Shown: positions 15,490 to 23,993, counted from the first letter of the stretch. The stretch is 58,922 nucleotides of DNA from Aigarchaeota archaeon (GCA_025059745.1 JANXDH010000002.1:1-58922); one strand, 5' to 3'. Made by a program: numbers and translations. The notes: generated by a model not told the origin, from the sequence alone.

Positions 15490-17118
15490 TTATTTATCCA
15501 TGTAAATCCTCTTCTTCTCTAGTCTCTCCCCGATCTTGTAGTGCTCTCCCTTCAGCAAGAGTTCCGCGTCCATTTCGTGATCCTTCGTCCAGTAACCTAA
15601 ATTATATCCGTACCACGGCGACTTTAGCTTTAGCTCTGGCAGTCCCAACTCCTTCCAGAGCTCTATCGCCCTCTCCATGAACTCCTTCTTTGGTAGGGAG
15701 GTCGGAGGATAGGGGTACTTGGTCGTCGCGTCAATCAATACAGCAGAGCTGCCTATTCTTCCGGGGTACTCCTTCTCCCTAGGCTCTGAATCCGGCCTGT
15801 ATGCTGACACGTCTAATCCAGGTATTCTGCCGTGTATCACCAGCATATCAGTATCGGGTTGCACCCTCCAGCTCAGTGCCCAGATGACCGAGTCGACGTC
15901 CCTGGCATCTATATCCTCGTCTACAACGATGTAGAACTTGCCCCACCTAGCGTCGTATCCCGCGGCGCAGTGGAGTACCTGCCACGGATGTGCGTTGTTG
16001 ACCTTCTTTATCCTTATCACGCACCATTGAGCCTGACTCATCTCATGCCATGCAACGTCGAGTATCCCTGGTAGCTTACAATCGTACTTCAGGTACTTGT
16101 AGTAGAGGTTCTCCGACGAGACGAGCCTGACCTTACTGCTCTCACTCGGCGGGAACTGACTCATGATGTGGACGTATATCGCGTCCCTCCTCATCGTGAC
16201 GGCCGTTACGTGGAAGACAGGCCTGTAAAGGACATCAGTGGCCATGTAACCTGTGTACTCACCGAAGGCGTTTCCGGGCTCCATATACTCGGTAGAGACC
16301 ATCCCCTCTACTATGATCTCCGCATGTGCCGGCACCTCAAGGTCGATCGTCTTACACTTCACTAGTTCGATGGGCTCGTTGGCGAACCCTCCACATACAG
16401 CCAACTCGTCGACGCCATAAGGTAATTTAGCAGACGCAACGTAAAAGAAGATAGGAGGACCACCGATCACTATCGCCGCTGGCATCGGTTTCTTTATCTC
16501 CTTCCACATGTTCCAGTGAATCCATCCGTGATTAGCCCTGCTGATCTCCCATAGTAGTTTTATCTTCCCGAAGACGTGGCCCGAATAATTCCCCATATTC
16601 CTCCACTTTCCATCAGGTGTCTTCGTTATTATGTGGGTCGATGTCCTTATCTGACCGCTGAAGCCGGGGACCTCCACTGGTATGGGCAAGGCCTCTATAC
16701 CCTTCCCGTCCTCCAGTAATTGATCTCCGGTGTAGACTACCTCCTGTACCGGACCTGAACTGACTATCTTCGGCTCTATCGGTTCCTTCACGGCCTTCTC
16801 CCATTTCCTCCCTATGCCCTCATTCGTTGGTTCAGCCATGACTCCCATCGCGTACATCTTTAGACTGGACGCGTAGACTCCAGTCGCTACCTTTGTGGTG
16901 TAACGACGCCCCTTTGCATCTATAACGTTCTCGAAGAGGAAACCTTTCCTCTGATCGTCTGGTAGTCCCCTGAACTGGAGCCTGACAAGAGGTGTGAGCT
17001 CGGTCTCCTTCCGAACGGGCATGGTGACCCTTACCAGCATATCATTCGCTTCTAGAACCCTCAGCCACTCCCTCAGATCCTTGTAGTACCTCTGGGTGAT
17101 CTCTTGAGAGATGACCAT
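15490..17118 (-). CDS. UbiD-family prenylated-FMN decarboxylase (second, divergent paralogue)
   Basis: A 542-residue UbiD-family protein, clearly different from the first (longer, and of the subgroup with SRANHGWIHWNMWKE). The N-terminus LREWLRVLEANDMLVRV, PVEVPGFSG and PAHAEIIVEGMVS are typical. The active-site segment reads EPGNAFGEYTGY. The final Glu (FGE) is kept, but the position five residues before it, Glu in most UbiD proteins, is Gly unless a small shift is allowed. The C-terminus is extended (LELKSPWYGYNL). It is convergent with the ACD-alpha-like gene, with 23 bases between. It could act on a substrate different from the first UbiD, or form a hetero-oligomer with it. Confidence 0.88.
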   Translation of the reverse strand: MVISQEITQRYYKDLREWLRVLEANDMLVRVTMPVRKETELTPLVRLQFRGLPDDQRKGFLFENVIDAKGRRYTTKVATGVYASSLKMYAMGVMAEPTNEGIGRKWEKAVKEPIEPKIVSSGPVQEVVYTGDQLLEDGKGIEALPIPVEVPGFSGQIRTSTHIITKTPDGKWRNMGNYSGHVFGKIKLLWEISRANHGWIHWNMWKEIKKPMPAAIVIGGPPIFFYVASAKLPYGVDELAVCGGFANEPIELVKCKTIDLEVPAHAEIIVEGMVSTEYMEPGNAFGEYTGYMATDVLYRPVFHVTAVTMRRDAIYVHIMSQFPPSESSKVRLVSSENLYYKYLKYDCKLPGILDVAWHEMSQAQWCVIRIKKVNNAHPWQVLHCAAGYDARWGKFYIVVDEDIDARDVDSVIWALSWRVQPDTDMLVIHGRIPGLDVSAYRPDSEPREKEYPGRIGSSAVLIDATTKYPYPPTSLPKKEFMERAIELWKELGLPELKLKSPWYGYNLGYWTKDHEMDAELLLKGEHYKIGERLEKKRIYMDK

Positions 17119-17140
17119 GTATTTTTTCTAAGCCCTGATT

Positions 17141-17152
17141 AATATAAACGTT
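17141..17152 (-). promoter_or_regulatory. TATA box of the second UbiD gene
   Basis: The minus strand reads TTTATATTAATC, about 24-34 bases before the ATG at 17118. This is standard archaeal promoter spacing. Confidence 0.5.
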
Positions 17153-17228
17153 TCTAACCTCACAACATCAGACGCAGTTGGTTGAAAACTCATAAATCTT
17201 ATTAACGCTCCTTCTATCTATATGATTG

Positions 17229-17684
17229 ATGGCGAGGATCATAGGAAAGGTGCTGCCCGAGAGACTGAAGACGTATCTCGAAGAGAACAGGAGGGCGGAC
17301 GAGGGGAGCGCAATATTACTCGCAACAATCGACGGTGAGGGGTTACCACACTTCGCGATGCTGAGCGCGTGGGAGGTGCTCCCGGAGGACGGTAGGTTGA
17401 GGATAGCGACGTATAAGTCGTCTACCACGACGAGGAACATGAAGGAGAGAGGCTCAGTGGCTCTCGCCTTTATTGATAGAGAGATGAGTTACTACGTGAA
17501 GGGCGTGGCTGAGTTCATCAGATTCGAGGAGACTATAAACCCGCCGGTGGCCGTATTCCGAGTGAACATCTCAGCCGTACTGGAGGAGGAGGTCAGCTCG
17601 GAGATCTCGCAAGGTATCAAGTACAGGAAAGACTCTCAGATAGAGCCTCACAAGGAGGTCTTCGAACTGCTCTCGAGGAGGTGA
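17229..17684 (+). CDS. Pyridoxamine-5'-phosphate-oxidase-like FMN-binding protein
   Basis: A 151-residue split-barrel protein of the PNPOx-like/FMN-binding type. The segments AILLATIDGEGLPHFAMLSAWEVL and LRIATYKSSTTTRNMKERGSVALAF are the usual FMN-contacting strands. ATG 17229 gives the N-terminus MARIIGKVLPERL; a TTG immediately before would add one residue. Such proteins are oxidoreductases or FMN reductases. Its place beside UbiX and UbiD suggests help with FMN or prFMN supply or redox state, but that is inference. The 3' end overlaps the convergent UbiX gene by 37 bases. Confidence 0.7.
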   Translation: MARIIGKVLPERLKTYLEENRRADEGSAILLATIDGEGLPHFAMLSAWEVLPEDGRLRIATYKSSTTTRNMKERGSVALAFIDREMSYYVKGVAEFIRFEETINPPVAVFRVNISAVLEEEVSSEISQGIKYRKDSQIEPHKEVFELLSRR

Positions 17685-18265
17685 ACGCCTCCCTTGGGTG
17701 GTCCTGTCCATCTGGTATAGAGATCGTGCTCTATGCCGAGCAAATCGAGTACCTTTCCAACTATGTGATCAACGATCTCCTTAATGGTCTTTGGCCTGTT
17801 GTAGAAGCCCGGCATAGCAGGTACCACTATTGCGCCGCTCTCCGCCGCCAGAAGCAGGTTCCTTATGTGTGGTATCGATAGTGGCGTCTCCCTGGGGACC
17901 AATATCAGCGTCCTCCTCTCCTTCAAGGTCACCAACGCGGCCCTTATCAGGAGGTTCTCCTCATAGCCGTGCGCGATCCCGGCGAGCGTCTTCATGCTAC
18001 AAGGTATCACGACCATGCCGTTGGTAACGAAAGTCCCGCTGGCTATCGCAGCGGATATGTCCATGTGTTTGTAAACTTGATGAGCGAGCGATTCGACGTA
18101 CTCGACCGTGTACTCAGTCTCGAGTACTACCGTCTTTCCTGCTGCGGGGGTCAGAACCAAGTGGACCTCTACCCCCCTCTCCTTGAGCACCTCCAACAAC
18201 CTTATCCCGTATATGACACCGCTACCACCTGACATGCCGACGACAACCCTCATCGTTGAACTCAC
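17648..18265 (-). CDS. ubiX: Flavin prenyltransferase UbiX
   Basis: A 205-residue UbiX-family protein that makes prenylated FMN from FMN and dimethylallyl (pyro)phosphate, the cofactor of UbiD enzymes. Seen: the phosphate loop VGMSGGSGVIYG at the N-terminus, VTNGMVVIPCSMKTLAGIAHG, and the conserved LVPRETPLSIPHIRNLL and VVPAMPGFYNRPKT. The last 20 residues extend past the usual end and lie in the overlap with the convergent FMN-binding gene. A start at the second Met would trim only four residues. With two UbiD genes close by, this is their likely cofactor source. Confidence 0.92.
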   Translation of the reverse strand: MSSTMRVVVGMSGGSGVIYGIRLLEVLKERGVEVHLVLTPAAGKTVVLETEYTVEYVESLAHQVYKHMDISAAIASGTFVTNGMVVIPCSMKTLAGIAHGYEENLLIRAALVTLKERRTLILVPRETPLSIPHIRNLLLAAESGAIVVPAMPGFYNRPKTIKEIVDHIVGKVLDLLGIEHDLYTRWTGPPKGGVHLLESSSKTSL

Positions 18266-18334
18266 GTAGTATAGGTCGACTTATCGGATTTAAGTCTTAA
18301 TGAACTATAGCGAAAACGGACTCAATCGAGTCAA

Positions 18335-19210
18335 TTAACCACTAAGAAGACTGTCTATGTCATGATAAGCCTTATAATTGATTATCTCGTAGAACTCGTC
18401 GCGCGTCGTCATCTTATCCAACAGTCTCGCCTGTGTCCCCTCCTCTCTTATCGTTCTGAGAGCCTCTATAGTGGACTTGACGCACGTCCTGAACGTTGTG
18501 ACGGGAAATATGACGAACCTATATCCCAACTCACCGAACCTCTTCACAGAGATATAGGGTGTTTTGCCGAACTCGGTCATGTTGGCTAGTAGGGGGGCGT
18601 CGACACTCGATGCGTAGACCTCGAATTCTTTCTCTGACTCTAGGGCCTCGGGGAAGATCACGTCCGCTCCGGCCCTCGCGTAAAGCCTCCCCCTCCTGAT
18701 CGCATCGTCTATCCCAAACACAGACCTAGAGTCGACCCGCGCAATTATGACAGTGTCCGTATGACCCCTCGCAATAAGAGCAGCTTTTATCTTCTTGACC
18801 ATCTGATCGGGGTCGATTACCTCCTTACCGTCAAGGTGACCGCACCTCTTGGGCATAACTTGGTCCTCGATCTGAATAGCAGAGGCGCCAGCGTCTATCA
18901 GTTCTCTAACGGCCCTCATGACGTTGATCGGCTCACCGAAACCGGTATCAGCGTCGACGATCAGAGGTATCTTCGTGACCGACGTGATCCTTCGCGTGAA
19001 GAAGACGAGCTCGTCAAGCGTTATGAGACCGATGTCGGGTAGACCTAAGCTCCCGCTCAGAGCAGCACCGCTTAGGTAAACGGCCTCGAACCCTAACCTA
19101 TCCGCCAACAACGCGCCGATGGGATTGTAGACCCCCGGTATCGGGTGTACGCCACCCCTCATCAATTCTCTGATCGGGTTACCAGTAGTTGACGGACCCC
19201 CCGAGTTCAT
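18335..19210 (-). CDS. Isocitrate lyase/PEP-mutase family enzyme (methylisocitrate-lyase-like)
   Basis: A 291-residue TIM-barrel lyase when started at the ATG at 19210, matching the family's usual 280-300 residues. The open frame runs 53 codons further upstream, but that part overlaps the zinc-finger gene on the other strand. It also lies upstream of a TATA box (19236-19247) positioned for the 19210 start. Catalytic features: DADTGFGEP, the general base loop KRCGH and ARVDSR. Family members cleave 2-methylisocitrate, dimethylmalate or oxaloacetate, or make phosphonates. The substrate is not clear. It lies at the end of the catabolic island. Confidence 0.85.
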   Translation of the reverse strand: MNSGGPSTTGNPIRELMRGGVHPIPGVYNPIGALLADRLGFEAVYLSGAALSGSLGLPDIGLITLDELVFFTRRITSVTKIPLIVDADTGFGEPINVMRAVRELIDAGASAIQIEDQVMPKRCGHLDGKEVIDPDQMVKKIKAALIARGHTDTVIIARVDSRSVFGIDDAIRRGRLYARAGADVIFPEALESEKEFEVYASSVDAPLLANMTEFGKTPYISVKRFGELGYRFVIFPVTTFRTCVKSTIEALRTIREEGTQARLLDKMTTRDEFYEIINYKAYHDIDSLLSG

Positions 19211-19235
19211 GGTCTCTCTCCACGAGGTATCGATA

Positions 19236-19268
19236 AGTTTTAAACTTTGTAACGTGGATAAACTTATA
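19236..19268. promoter_or_regulatory. Divergent promoters, lyase / mini zinc finger
   Basis: The minus-strand TATA TTTAAAACTT (19236-19247) serves the lyase ATG at 19210. The plus-strand element ACTTATA (19262-19268) serves the zinc-finger gene. This arrangement decides both start codons. Confidence 0.5.
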
Positions 19269-19297
19269 GAGTGGGCCTCCTCCATATGGGAGATGGT

Positions 19298-19426
19298 ATG
19301 TCTGAGAGCGGAGTCAAGTGCCCGTACTGCGGTGCGAATTATAAGACGAACGCCGAGCTCTCCAAACACATAGACCGCTTACATATAGGCAGCGGTCTCT
19401 TGGAGGGTGACAAGACGAAGTATTGA
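19298..19426 (+). CDS. Mini C2H2 zinc-finger protein (42 residues)
   Basis: A small ORF with ATG 19298 and stop 19424-19426; an in-frame ATG at 19286 would add four residues. The product has one C2H2 finger: CPYC, twelve residues, then H, four residues, H (CPYCGANYKTNAELSKHIDRLH), followed by a short polar tail. Archaeal single-finger proteins of this size are known but their roles are mostly not. DNA or RNA binding is plausible. The ORF has its own TATA box at the right distance. The neighbours give no functional clue. Confidence 0.65.
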   Translation: MSESGVKCPYCGANYKTNAELSKHIDRLHIGSGLLEGDKTKY

Positions 19427-19525
19427 CTTAAATCGTTCTCTACAACCACCGACCGTATCTCACAATCTACTCGATTTTTGGGGTCGTAAATCTTTAATGG
19501 GACTCGAGGGGTTATAAAGTTAGGC

Positions 19526-19789
19526 TTGGCGGATACGGTCCTGTTACAGGTCAGGGTCAGCGCAATGCTGGTCAAAAGGATCGACGAGCTATGTCGAGAC
19601 GGCATCTTCAGGAACAGGGGTGAGGTCGTGAGCGAGGCGTTGAGGAACCTGATCCTGAGGTACACTAGGGCGAGTAGCGAGGCCAGAATGACCGCGATGT
19701 ACCTGAGCGGGAGGCTCCATAAAGGGGTGAACCCCGAAACCCTCGTCTTTGACGTCAGCAGACCGTACAGTATGCCGGAGGAGGACTGA
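19526..19789 (+). CDS. Ribbon-helix-helix (CopG-like) antitoxin or regulator
   Basis: An 87-residue protein with a TTG start. The N-terminal 45 residues form a ribbon-helix-helix domain: strand VLLQVRVSAMLVKRIDELC, then FRNRGEVVSEALRNLILRY. The acidic tail ends MPEED. Such proteins bind DNA as dimers. The gene stops one base before the TTG of the PIN-domain gene, so the pair has the layout of a VapBC toxin-antitoxin module. Confidence 0.7.
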   Translation: MADTVLLQVRVSAMLVKRIDELCRDGIFRNRGEVVSEALRNLILRYTRASSEARMTAMYLSGRLHKGVNPETLVFDVSRPYSMPEED

Positions 19790-19790
19790 G

Positions 19791-20228
19791 TTGATAGTCC
19801 TTGATGCAGACGTACTGATTGTCCACCACGTTCCGACTAAGGACGAGAGGTACGGCCCCACTGAGATGATACTGAAGGCCCTGAGGGGTAAGACCAAGGG
19901 GATCACCATCTACAGCCTCTTAGACCTGGTGAGCAACATCGCATCCGTCATCGGAGAGGCTCAGTCGAGGGAGGTCTATACGAGTTATCTGAGGGGCAGT
20001 GAGTACCAGGTCCTGTTCCCTGAGTTCTCCGGCTCGTGGGAGGAACACGTCGATGAGGTCCTCCCGTACCTGATCCGTGGTCTATCGTACCGGGACTCTC
20101 TGACCGCTCTGACGCTCGATGCGCAATACGATATAGAGGCCTACCTGACCTGGAGGCCGAAGAGGTTTCTCAACAGAGTTAGATTCAGGGTGATGAACCC
20201 TGAAGAGTTCTTGAGGACAGTCGTGTGA
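19791..20228 (+). CDS. PIN-domain protein (VapC-like)
   Basis: A 145-residue PIN-fold nuclease candidate starting at TTG 19791. The open frame extends 14 codons further upstream inside the antitoxin gene and is not needed. The first acidic residue appears in IVLDADVLIVHH, right at the N-terminus as in VapC. A later acidic region (GLSYRDSLTALTLDAQYDIE) gives the remaining candidates for metal binding. VapC toxins cut tRNA or rRNA. The tight coupling with the ribbon-helix-helix gene supports this. The sequence is divergent, so activity is uncertain. Confidence 0.65.
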   Translation: MIVLDADVLIVHHVPTKDERYGPTEMILKALRGKTKGITIYSLLDLVSNIASVIGEAQSREVYTSYLRGSEYQVLFPEFSGSWEEHVDEVLPYLIRGLSYRDSLTALTLDAQYDIEAYLTWRPKRFLNRVRFRVMNPEEFLRTVV

Positions 20229-20288
20229 ACAGGTACCCCGATTCATATAGCCTTACTCGATAAGAACGAGGAAGATGGGTAACACTAA

Positions 20289-20296
20289 CTTATATA
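20289..20296 (+). promoter_or_regulatory. TATA box of the EF-2 gene
   Basis: CTTATATA is centred some 29 bases before the ATG at 20322, giving a very short or absent leader. Confidence 0.55.
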
Positions 20297-20321
20297 CGCG
20301 CTCCTAGATAGCAGTGTAAGA

Positions 20322-22511
20322 ATGGGCAAGATCAAAAGGATCTCGGAGGTAATGGACATCCTGAGGGTCAAGGATCAGGTGAGGAACGTCGGGATAATAG
20401 CGCATGTGGACCACGGCAAAACTACGACGACGGACTCCCTGCTGGCTGCTGCAGGTCTACTCTCTCCGCAGCTTGCTGGTAAAGCGCTGGCGCTAGACTA
20501 CCTCGAGGAGGAGCAACAGAGACAGATGACGATCAAGGCCGCAAACATCTCACTCTACTACGAGATGGACGGAAGGCCGTTCATAATCAACCTGATAGAC
20601 ACACCGGGACACGTCGACTTCTCGGGCAGGGTCACTCGCGCGTTGCGCGCTATCGATGGATGCATAATAGTGGTTGACGCGGTCGAGGGCGTGATGACAC
20701 AGACCGAGACAGTGATAAGACAGGCAATGGGTGAGAGGGTCAAACCTGTCCTTCACATCAACAAGATCGATCGACTGATAAAGGAGCTGAAGCTCTCACC
20801 CCAGATGATTCAGAATACGATAGGCAAGATAGTTCTGGAGGTGAACAGGTTGATAGAGATGTACGCTGAGCCTGAGTACGCCCAGAGGTGGAAGGTCAGC
20901 TTCCAAGACGGCAGTGTCTCGCTGGGTAGCGCTAAGGACAGGTGGGGGTTCACCCTACCACAGGCCCAGAAGAAGGGGTTGAAGTTCAGCGACGTAATCG
21001 ACGCATTCACAAGGAACGATCTCGATTGGCTGAGGGGTAACTTCCCACTACATGAGGCACTCCTTGAGATGGTCATAAGGCACCACCCTCCACCCCATGT
21101 GGCGCAACGCTACAGGATACCCAAGCTCTGGAAGGGGCCGATAGAGAGCGAGGTGGGACAGGCGATGCTGAACTGCGACGAGAAGGGTCCTACCGTCATG
21201 GTGATCACAGACGTCAAGGTGGACCCCCAGGCCGGAGTGGTCACAACTGGGAGGCTCTTCAGCGGCACGATCAGCGACGGAGACTCGGTACTGATAGTGG
21301 GACGTAACGTTGAGAGGAGGGTACAGCAGGTGGGCGTCTACATGGGTCCCAGCAGAGAGATAGTGGGCAGTCTTCCGGCTGGCAACATACCCGCGGTACT
21401 CGGTATAGAGGAGGCGCGTGCTGGAGATACCCTAGCATCAACGGATACGGTACCCTTCGAGTCCCTGAAGTACGTATCCGAACCTGTGGTCACGATCTCC
21501 ATCGAGCCTAAGCACAGTAGAGACTTGCCCAAGTTGGTGGACTACCTCAACAAGTTGACGATCGAGGACCCCACCCTCTTGACCGTAGTCAGGCCAGAGA
21601 CCGGTGAGTACCTGATAAGTGGCATGGGGACTTTGCACCTGGAGATAGCGCTCACGTGGATACAGAAGGCGGGGTTGGAGATAGTAGCTGGCAAGCCTAT
21701 AATCCTCTACCGCGAGGCCATTTCTTCAAAGGGCAGAACCTTCGAGGGCAAGTCGCCGAACCGCCACAACAGGATCCACTTCTACGTCGAGAAGTTGGAC
21801 GAGACCGTCATCGAACTCATACGTAAGGGCGAGATATTCGATGAGATGGACAGGAAGCAACTCTCCAAGACCCTTAGGGATCTGGGATTTGATGCCGACG
21901 AAGCGAGGAACGTCTGGACGATCGACCCCAACGGCAACGTCCTCATCGACATGACAAAGGGTGCCCAATACCTTCACGAGACAAAGTCCATGATAATAAG
22001 CGGATTCCAGAGAGTCGTCCAAGAGGGACCCCTAGCCGGCGAGCGCATGAGGGGGGTGAAGGCAGTCCTAGTCAACGTAGACCTTCACGAGGATCCGGTG
22101 CACAGGGGATTCGCCCAGATCGCACCCGCTACCTGGAGGTCCCTCTACGCGAGCATACTCAGCGCCTCGCCTACTATACTTGAGCCCGTTTTGAAGATCG
22201 AGGTGAAAGTACCTGCGGACCTGATAGGAGCTGTGACATCGATATTGAGCTCTAAGCGCGGCAGGATACACGACGTGAGACAGGGCGAGTTCATAACTAT
22301 AGTGACCGGTGAAATGCCGGCCTCTGAGACTGGCGATCTCTCCGAGGTGATGAGGAACGCCACTATGGGTAAGGCTTTCTGGGGTACAGAGTTCTACGCT
22401 TGGAGGCCGGTGCCGGCCTCTCTCTTCGAGAAGGTCGTCATGGACATCAGGAAGAGGAAGGGGATGCCTCTCGAGTGGCCGAAGATAGGCGATTACGTCG
22501 AGGAGGTTTAG
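20322..22511 (+). CDS. fusA: Translation elongation factor EF-2
   Basis: A 729-residue archaeal EF-2 (GTP-dependent translocase), full length. GTPase motifs: AHVDHGKTTTTD (G1), DTPGHVDF (G3) and INKIDR (G4). The domain IV tip reads EDPVHRGFAQIAPA; the His-Arg-Gly expected at the diphthamide site is kept, although the following residues differ from the common HRGPAQ. Domain V ends with the family's EFYAWRPVPASLFEKVV. The gene has its own promoter and stands alone, not in the str-type operon. Confidence 0.97.
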   Translation: MGKIKRISEVMDILRVKDQVRNVGIIAHVDHGKTTTTDSLLAAAGLLSPQLAGKALALDYLEEEQQRQMTIKAANISLYYEMDGRPFIINLIDTPGHVDFSGRVTRALRAIDGCIIVVDAVEGVMTQTETVIRQAMGERVKPVLHINKIDRLIKELKLSPQMIQNTIGKIVLEVNRLIEMYAEPEYAQRWKVSFQDGSVSLGSAKDRWGFTLPQAQKKGLKFSDVIDAFTRNDLDWLRGNFPLHEALLEMVIRHHPPPHVAQRYRIPKLWKGPIESEVGQAMLNCDEKGPTVMVITDVKVDPQAGVVTTGRLFSGTISDGDSVLIVGRNVERRVQQVGVYMGPSREIVGSLPAGNIPAVLGIEEARAGDTLASTDTVPFESLKYVSEPVVTISIEPKHSRDLPKLVDYLNKLTIEDPTLLTVVRPETGEYLISGMGTLHLEIALTWIQKAGLEIVAGKPIILYREAISSKGRTFEGKSPNRHNRIHFYVEKLDETVIELIRKGEIFDEMDRKQLSKTLRDLGFDADEARNVWTIDPNGNVLIDMTKGAQYLHETKSMIISGFQRVVQEGPLAGERMRGVKAVLVNVDLHEDPVHRGFAQIAPATWRSLYASILSASPTILEPVLKIEVKVPADLIGAVTSILSSKRGRIHDVRQGEFITIVTGEMPASETGDLSEVMRNATMGKAFWGTEFYAWRPVPASLFEKVVMDIRKRKGMPLEWPKIGDYVEEV

Positions 22512-22517
22512 AGCCGT

Positions 22518-22907
22518 TTACCTCTGGCCGTTTCTCTTGACCTCCTCTATGTACATCAACGGGTAGTTCACGTCCTTTATCCACCTCAATCTCGCGGTGA
22601 CCCTAGCTCGCTTATACTCCACCTCGACCGTAGCCTCGAGATTCTTTGGGTCCAGATGGTGGTAACCGTAGACTCCCGCCTCCCCCCTCACCTTGAGTAT
22701 GCGGACCTTGACTTTACGTCTGAAAGGTTGAGCCATTATCGATGATTCCATGGCGCGAGCTAACCTGATTAGATCAGTCTTCTTGCGCGGTAAGGGCATG
22801 CCCGTGAATTGGTGGAAGAGCGTTGCCAACGCTATGCCAGCCTCAAATGCAGCGCGCTCACTAGGAGTTGTGGTCCTCTCAAAGTACACCTCACATGGAT
22901 CACTCAA
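22518..22907 (-). CDS. mptD: Archaeal dihydroneopterin aldolase MptD-like
   Basis: A 129-residue protein of the DUF372/MptD family, which makes 6-hydroxymethyl-dihydropterin in archaeal pterin (methanopterin/folate) synthesis. The diagnostic N-terminus is TPSERAAFEAGIALATLFHQFTGMP, with the conserved Glu and the FHQF segment, followed by SSIMAQPF. It ends six bases past the convergent EF-2 gene and is divergent from the phosphomevalonate decarboxylase gene. Confidence 0.85.
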   Translation of the reverse strand: MSDPCEVYFERTTTPSERAAFEAGIALATLFHQFTGMPLPRKKTDLIRLARAMESSIMAQPFRRKVKVRILKVRGEAGVYGYHHLDPKNLEATVEVEYKRARVTARLRWIKDVNYPLMYIEEVKRNGQR

Positions 22908-22976
22908 TCCGTCTCCACATTAAAGCTATGGGTGACTGATATGTATGTTTCAGTGACCCAAGAAGTCCGGGAGACC

Positions 22977-22984
22977 TTTAATAA
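22977..22984 (+). promoter_or_regulatory. TATA box of the phosphomevalonate decarboxylase gene
   Basis: TTTAATAA, some 20 bases before the ATG at 23001. It rules out starts upstream of 22977 and supports the 23001 start, which also matches the N-terminus of homologues. Confidence 0.45.
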
Positions 22985-23000
22985 CCGGGTTGTGACTGAA

Positions 23001-23978
23001 ATGGTCGTGCAGGCGACCGCCAAGGGTCACACGATGCAGGCGCTCGTAAAGTACCACGGCCTCAGGGACTGGGACCTCAGGCTCCCTTATCACGATAGCA
23101 TGTCAGTCAATACCGACTGCCTGTACACGTTAGCGACCGTTGAGTTCGGCGACCTCGACCGCGACACAGTCTTCGTGGACGGTAAGGAGGCTGATAGGCG
23201 AACATACGAGAGAGTCGGGGCTGTGCTTAGTGCCATAAGGCGGTTGTCTGGATTGACCGAGGCCGCGATGGTCAGAACTCGCAACAACCTGCCCAAAGGG
23301 AGGGGGAAGGGACTTGGCTTCTCGGCCGCGGCCGGTGCGTCCATAGCGGCGGCTGCCTATGAGGCCTCGGGCCTCACGAGGAAGTTCGGGTGGGATACGA
23401 AACTACTATCCAGGATAGCTCGACTCTTCGCCGGCTCATCGTCTAGATCGGTGCCTGGGGAGTACGCCAGGTGGTACAGTGGTACCTCGGATGAGGATAG
23501 TTACGCGGTTAGGGTAGCGTCGCGGAAGGACCTCGATATAGCATTTGGCATAATCCCCATACCTCTCGAGATCAGCACCGAGGAGGTTCACAGGGAGGCT
23601 GAGTCATCTAGTTTCTTCGAGGCGAGGATAGCGTCGGCACAGAGGCGATGCGACGAGGTGGAGCGCGCGATAAAGGACGGTGATTACAAGAGATTCTTCG
23701 AGCTAGTCGAGCTGGACTCCTTGGAGCTCCACTCGGTGACCATGACCGGAAAGAGCAGGACGATCATAATGACCGAGGACACGGTCAGGATAATGAGGAA
23801 GGTCATCGACCTCCGTAAGAAAGGGACATTGGTCTACTACTCATTCCAGACGGGGCCGACAGTCTATCTGAACACACTCCCCGAGTACATCGATGAGGTC
23901 GCGGAGGTCTTCAGGAATCTAGGTTACGAGGTCATCACCTCTCGAGTAGGAGGAGGGGTCGAGTTGGTCCAAAAATAA
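23001..23978 (+). CDS. Phosphomevalonate decarboxylase (Haloferax-type)
   Basis: A 325-residue GHMP-fold enzyme of the mevalonate branch used by haloarchaea, which decarboxylates mevalonate 5-phosphate to isopentenyl phosphate. The classical diphosphomevalonate decarboxylase is its close relative. The start is set at 23001 because the N-terminus QATAKGHTMQALVKYHG matches the MKATAKAHPIQGLVKYHG start known in this family. The open frame runs further upstream into mptD. Other motifs: GLGFSAAAGASIAAA, AGSSSRSVPGEYARW and SFQTGPTVYLNT. It feeds archaeal lipid synthesis, together with egsA nearby. Confidence 0.85.
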   Translation: MVVQATAKGHTMQALVKYHGLRDWDLRLPYHDSMSVNTDCLYTLATVEFGDLDRDTVFVDGKEADRRTYERVGAVLSAIRRLSGLTEAAMVRTRNNLPKGRGKGLGFSAAAGASIAAAAYEASGLTRKFGWDTKLLSRIARLFAGSSSRSVPGEYARWYSGTSDEDSYAVRVASRKDLDIAFGIIPIPLEISTEEVHREAESSSFFEARIASAQRRCDEVERAIKDGDYKRFFELVELDSLELHSVTMTGKSRTIIMTEDTVRIMRKVIDLRKKGTLVYYSFQTGPTVYLNTLPEYIDEVAEVFRNLGYEVITSRVGGGVELVQK

Positions 23979-23993
23979 GTTAAAATAGGTTCG

